Positions 5,944 to 7,615 of a stretch of 7,615 nt of DNA are shown piece by piece (position 1 is the stretch's first letter; each line of letters starts with the position of its first letter). Below the pieces are notes generated by a model. The model was not told the DNA's origin. It saw nothing but the letters and a program-made list of their open reading frames with translations, and searched no databases. The DNA comes from Pectinatus sp. (GTDB lineage: Bacteria; Bacillota; Negativicutes; Selenomonadales; Selenomonadaceae): positions 1 through 7,615 of the forward strand of contig JAHHSR010000063.1 of assembly GCA_020025075.1 (NCBI GenBank), read 5' to 3'. The position numbers were made by a program, and so were the translations under genes.

Positions 5944-5965
5944 TATCAATTAACACGAGGTAAAT

Positions 5966-7360
5966 ATGCAAAAGAAACTGCCCGTCAAAAATGGCGAACA
6001 ATATGAAATTACAATAACCGGCCTTGGACAAAGCGGCGAAGGTGTAGGAAGAAAGGACGGCTTTACGGTCTTTATCCCCGGTGCCTTGCCAAAAGAGAAA
6101 GTCATCGCCAACATTAAGGCCGTCAAAAAAAATTACGCTTTAGGAAAACTTGAAAAAGTGCTGCAAAAAAGTCCCTTGCGCACAAATCCGTCCTGTCCCC
6201 TTTTTGAAAAATGCGGCGGCTGCCAGCTCCAGCACCTTTCGTATGAGGGCCAGTGCCAGCTAAAGGAACAAAAGGTAAAAGATGCGCTCGAACACATCGG
6301 CGGCTTTAAAGGCATTAAGCCTTTTCCGATTATTGCCGATGCGAAAAAGTGGCGCTACCGAAATAAGATGATGTTCCCGATTGGGAAAAATAAAAACAAG
6401 AAGGCGATTATCGGCTGTTTTGCCGCCGGTACCCATCAAATCATCGACACCAAGGACTGTCTTATCCAGCAGGAATACAATAATAAAATTGCCGCCGCGA
6501 CACGAAAGCTTATCGATTCCTTCCACCTGCCCGTCTATGACGAGGACAAAAAAACGGGGCTGCTCCGCCATGTTGTCGGCCGCGTCAATCGCCAGACGAA
6601 AGAAATCATGCTCATCTTGGTCACGGCCCAAAAGCAGCTCGTCGGCAAAAATAACATCATCAAATTCTTGCGCCAGGAATTGCCGGAAGTTACAAGTATC
6701 TACCAAAATCTCAATCAGATGAACAACAATGTCATCTTGGGAGAAAGAAATATCTTGCTTTACGGTAAGGAACACATCACCGAACGCCTCGGCACGCTCA
6801 ATTTTCTCATCTCGCCTTCATCCTTCTTCCAAGTAAATACGGCACAGGCGGAAAAGCTCTACCAAAAAGCGCTCGAATACGCTGGCCTCAAAGGCGACGA
6901 AACCGTCATCGACGCCTATTGCGGCACGGGAACCATGACGATGTTTCTGGCCCAAAAGGCCGCCCGTGCTATCGGCATCGAGATAAATCACGAGGCAATC
7001 ATCGACGCCAAGAAAAATGCCCGCCTCAATAAAATTGAAAATGCCGAATTCATCGACGGCGACTCAGCCAAAATCATGCCGCGCCTTTATCGAGAAGGAC
7101 TGCGCCCCGACGTCATCGTCACCGACCCGCCGCGCAGCGGCTGCGCACAAAATGTCCTCAAAATTTTTGCTGACATGAAGCCACAAAAAATCGTCTACAT
7201 TTCCTGCGACCCGGCCTCCTTGGCGCGCGACTGCAAGTATTTGGATACGCTTGGCTACAAAATAAAGCTCGTGCAGCCAGTTGATATGTTCCCGCAGACG
7301 GCACATGTGGAGACAGTAGTACTATTATCCAACCTTAATGTAAAAGCACATAAATGTTGA
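5966..7360 (+). CDS. rlmD: 23S rRNA (uracil-C5)-methyltransferase, RlmD/RumA type with Fe-S cluster motif
   Basis: The protein (464 residues) methylates uracil C5 in 23S rRNA (U1939 in E. coli, possibly also U747 in Gram-positive RlmCD). It has an N-terminal TRAM RNA-binding domain (about 8-65: YEITITGLGQSGEGVGR, FIPGALP). A [4Fe-4S] cysteine set follows: C77, C83, C86 in SCPLFEKCGGC, plus C165 in DTKDC. The SAM-binding domain shows SSFFQVNTAQAEKLY, DAYCGTGTM (316-324), DPPRSG (387-392), the nucleophile in YISCDPASLARD (C414), and the base in HVETV (E449). ATG at 5966 has a modest Shine-Dalgarno (ACGAGGT). The last few residues (KAHKC) come just before the stop and run into a frameshifted tail remnant, so the present C-terminus may be a secondary one; the catalytic part is complete. 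The site choice (1939 alone or with 747) cannot be told from sequence. Confidence 0.95.
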   Translation: MQKKLPVKNGEQYEITITGLGQSGEGVGRKDGFTVFIPGALPKEKVIANIKAVKKNYALGKLEKVLQKSPLRTNPSCPLFEKCGGCQLQHLSYEGQCQLKEQKVKDALEHIGGFKGIKPFPIIADAKKWRYRNKMMFPIGKNKNKKAIIGCFAAGTHQIIDTKDCLIQQEYNNKIAAATRKLIDSFHLPVYDEDKKTGLLRHVVGRVNRQTKEIMLILVTAQKQLVGKNNIIKFLRQELPEVTSIYQNLNQMNNNVILGERNILLYGKEHITERLGTLNFLISPSSFFQVNTAQAEKLYQKALEYAGLKGDETVIDAYCGTGTMTMFLAQKAARAIGIEINHEAIIDAKKNARLNKIENAEFIDGDSAKIMPRLYREGLRPDVIVTDPPRSGCAQNVLKIFADMKPQKIVYISCDPASLARDCKYLDTLGYKIKLVQPVDMFPQTAHVETVVLLSNLNVKAHKC

Positions 7361-7541
7361 AATAGAGCTTGATGAACTTGATTTAAAGTAAAGCAACATA
7401 TACTCAAATAAAAGAGTATGTACTAGAAAAATTTGAGATAAACGTTTTTAATCTATATATTGCATAGATAAAAAGAAAATGCTGCTTAAAAGTAAACATA
7501 GCAAAAAGAAGAAGCCATTATGGATGCTTTAAAACATTGTG
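7356..7541 (+). pseudogene. Decayed C-terminal tail ORF once linked to rlmD, mobile-element associated
   Basis: Three frames in a row give pieces of one protein. VEIELDELDLK then stop (7356-7391); SKATYTQIKEYVLEKF and then EINVFNLYIA, TAG (7387-7467), followed in the same frame by IKRKCCLK; and EEAIMDALKHC (about 7508-7541) in a third frame. From memory, gut Clostridia and Negativicutes carry an intact ORF reading like KATYEEIKAYVLE...LYIAQVKRKCG...KEKAI.DALK.FGMI, often adjacent or fused to rlmD or near conjugative elements. Here the TAG is one base from CAG (Q), at least two frameshifts are needed, and the segment between KRKC and EEAI is shortened. No working product is expected. The remnant is cut at about 7539-7541, where the GC-rich element begins. 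Confidence 0.6.
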
Positions 7542-7615
7542 AACGCACCCCCGCCTACGTTTCGCTAAGAGGCGGGAGCTTCCTGTTTCTGCGAAAACAG
7601 CACCATTTCTCCTAA
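7539..7615 (-). mobile_element. Putative right end of an IS200/IS605-type element with omega-RNA-like hairpins (partial)
   Basis: On the minus strand a 7-bp stem CCCGCCT/AGGCGGG (7550-7556 and 7570-7576) is preceded by a second stem CTGTTT/AAACAG (7583-7588 and 7595-7600). It is followed by GGGGGTGCGTTCAC and then by the decayed tail ORF. Subterminal GC-rich hairpins overlapping the 3' end of tnpB, ending near a short TTCAC-like motif, are usual for IS200/IS605 right ends, where they also form the scaffold of the TnpB guide RNA. The junction coincides with the point where the pseudogene loses similarity to its remembered family. The assignment is inferential because only the edge is visible. 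Confidence 0.38.
7565..7615 (-). CDS. Possible C-terminal end of tnpB (partial, runs off the window)
   Basis: A minus-strand frame open from the window edge reads LGEMVLFSQKQEAPAS and stops at TAG inside the GC-rich hairpin. A KQEAP-like end shortly before a GC-rich hairpin is what I remember from several Firmicute TnpB proteins (RNA-guided nucleases of IS200/IS605 elements). Sixteen residues cannot prove it. The opposite-strand frame 7520-7615 is also open and is discussed under rejected items. Confidence 0.3.
   Translation of the reverse strand, partial: LGEMVLFSQKQEAPAS

Noticed and set aside
7520..7615. Plus-strand 31-codon frame starting ATG GAT GCT and ending TAA at the window edge
   Set aside because: Its first codons continue the decayed tail ORF (EEAIMDALKHC), and the rest crosses two hairpins of a different origin. 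There is no Shine-Dalgarno, and it is too short to support as a gene.
1..7615. CRISPR array, tRNA or rRNA genes
   Set aside because: No regularly spaced direct repeats, no cloverleaf with a T-arm consensus, and no rRNA-like sequence were seen on either strand.

Overview
The window comes from a low-to-mid GC Gram-positive-type bacterium. The Rel protein is the bifunctional type, three of the start codons are TTG, and Shine-Dalgarno sites are purine-rich. The protein flavour suggests Firmicutes, perhaps Negativicutes or Clostridia, but this is an impression and not a database result. Two kinds of DNA are joined near position 1700.

Left part (1-1693, minus strand) is a broken prophage tail module. 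In transcription order it holds: a tail assembly chaperone pair read by an apparent programmed -1 frameshift on a T7 run (1550-1693, extended to 1323); an unrelated AT-rich membrane-protein gene with its own promoter-like/operator-like site and its own terminator (557-1320, a typical 'moron' cassette); a perfect 20-bp tandem repeat; and the first 118 codons of a tape measure protein (112-468). The tape measure frame stops just after a conserved-looking NTPFD motif. It runs into 110 bases made almost entirely of three hairpins whose pairing works only as minus-strand RNA, which suggests an intervening structured RNA such as a self-splicing intron.

Middle and right part (about 1719-7360, plus strand) is a housekeeping gene row: rel/relA ((p)ppGpp synthetase/hydrolase), a glyoxalase II-like metallo-beta-lactamase hydrolase, ogt (O6-alkylguanine repair), a HAD phosphatase of the phosphoglycolate phosphatase type, and rlmD (23S rRNA m5U methyltransferase with an Fe-S cluster motif). 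The first four are closely spaced (about 19-46 nt apart) and could be one transcript. A 12-bp hairpin separates them from rlmD. Together they serve stress signalling, aldehyde/thioester detoxification, DNA and metabolite repair, and rRNA modification. No shared pathway is implied beyond co-expression.

Right edge (7356-7615) is decayed mobile DNA. A frameshifted and nonsense-mutated remnant of an extra C-terminal tail follows rlmD. It appears to be cut by the end of another element, read on the minus strand, which carries a GC-rich hairpin and a short open frame ending QKQEAPAS-stop. This resembles the right end of an IS200/IS605 element with the 3' end of tnpB and its guide RNA, but only about 75 bases are visible.

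No tRNA, rRNA or CRISPR array was found. The longest stretches without a gene are 1694-1841 and 7361-7615; both are described below.
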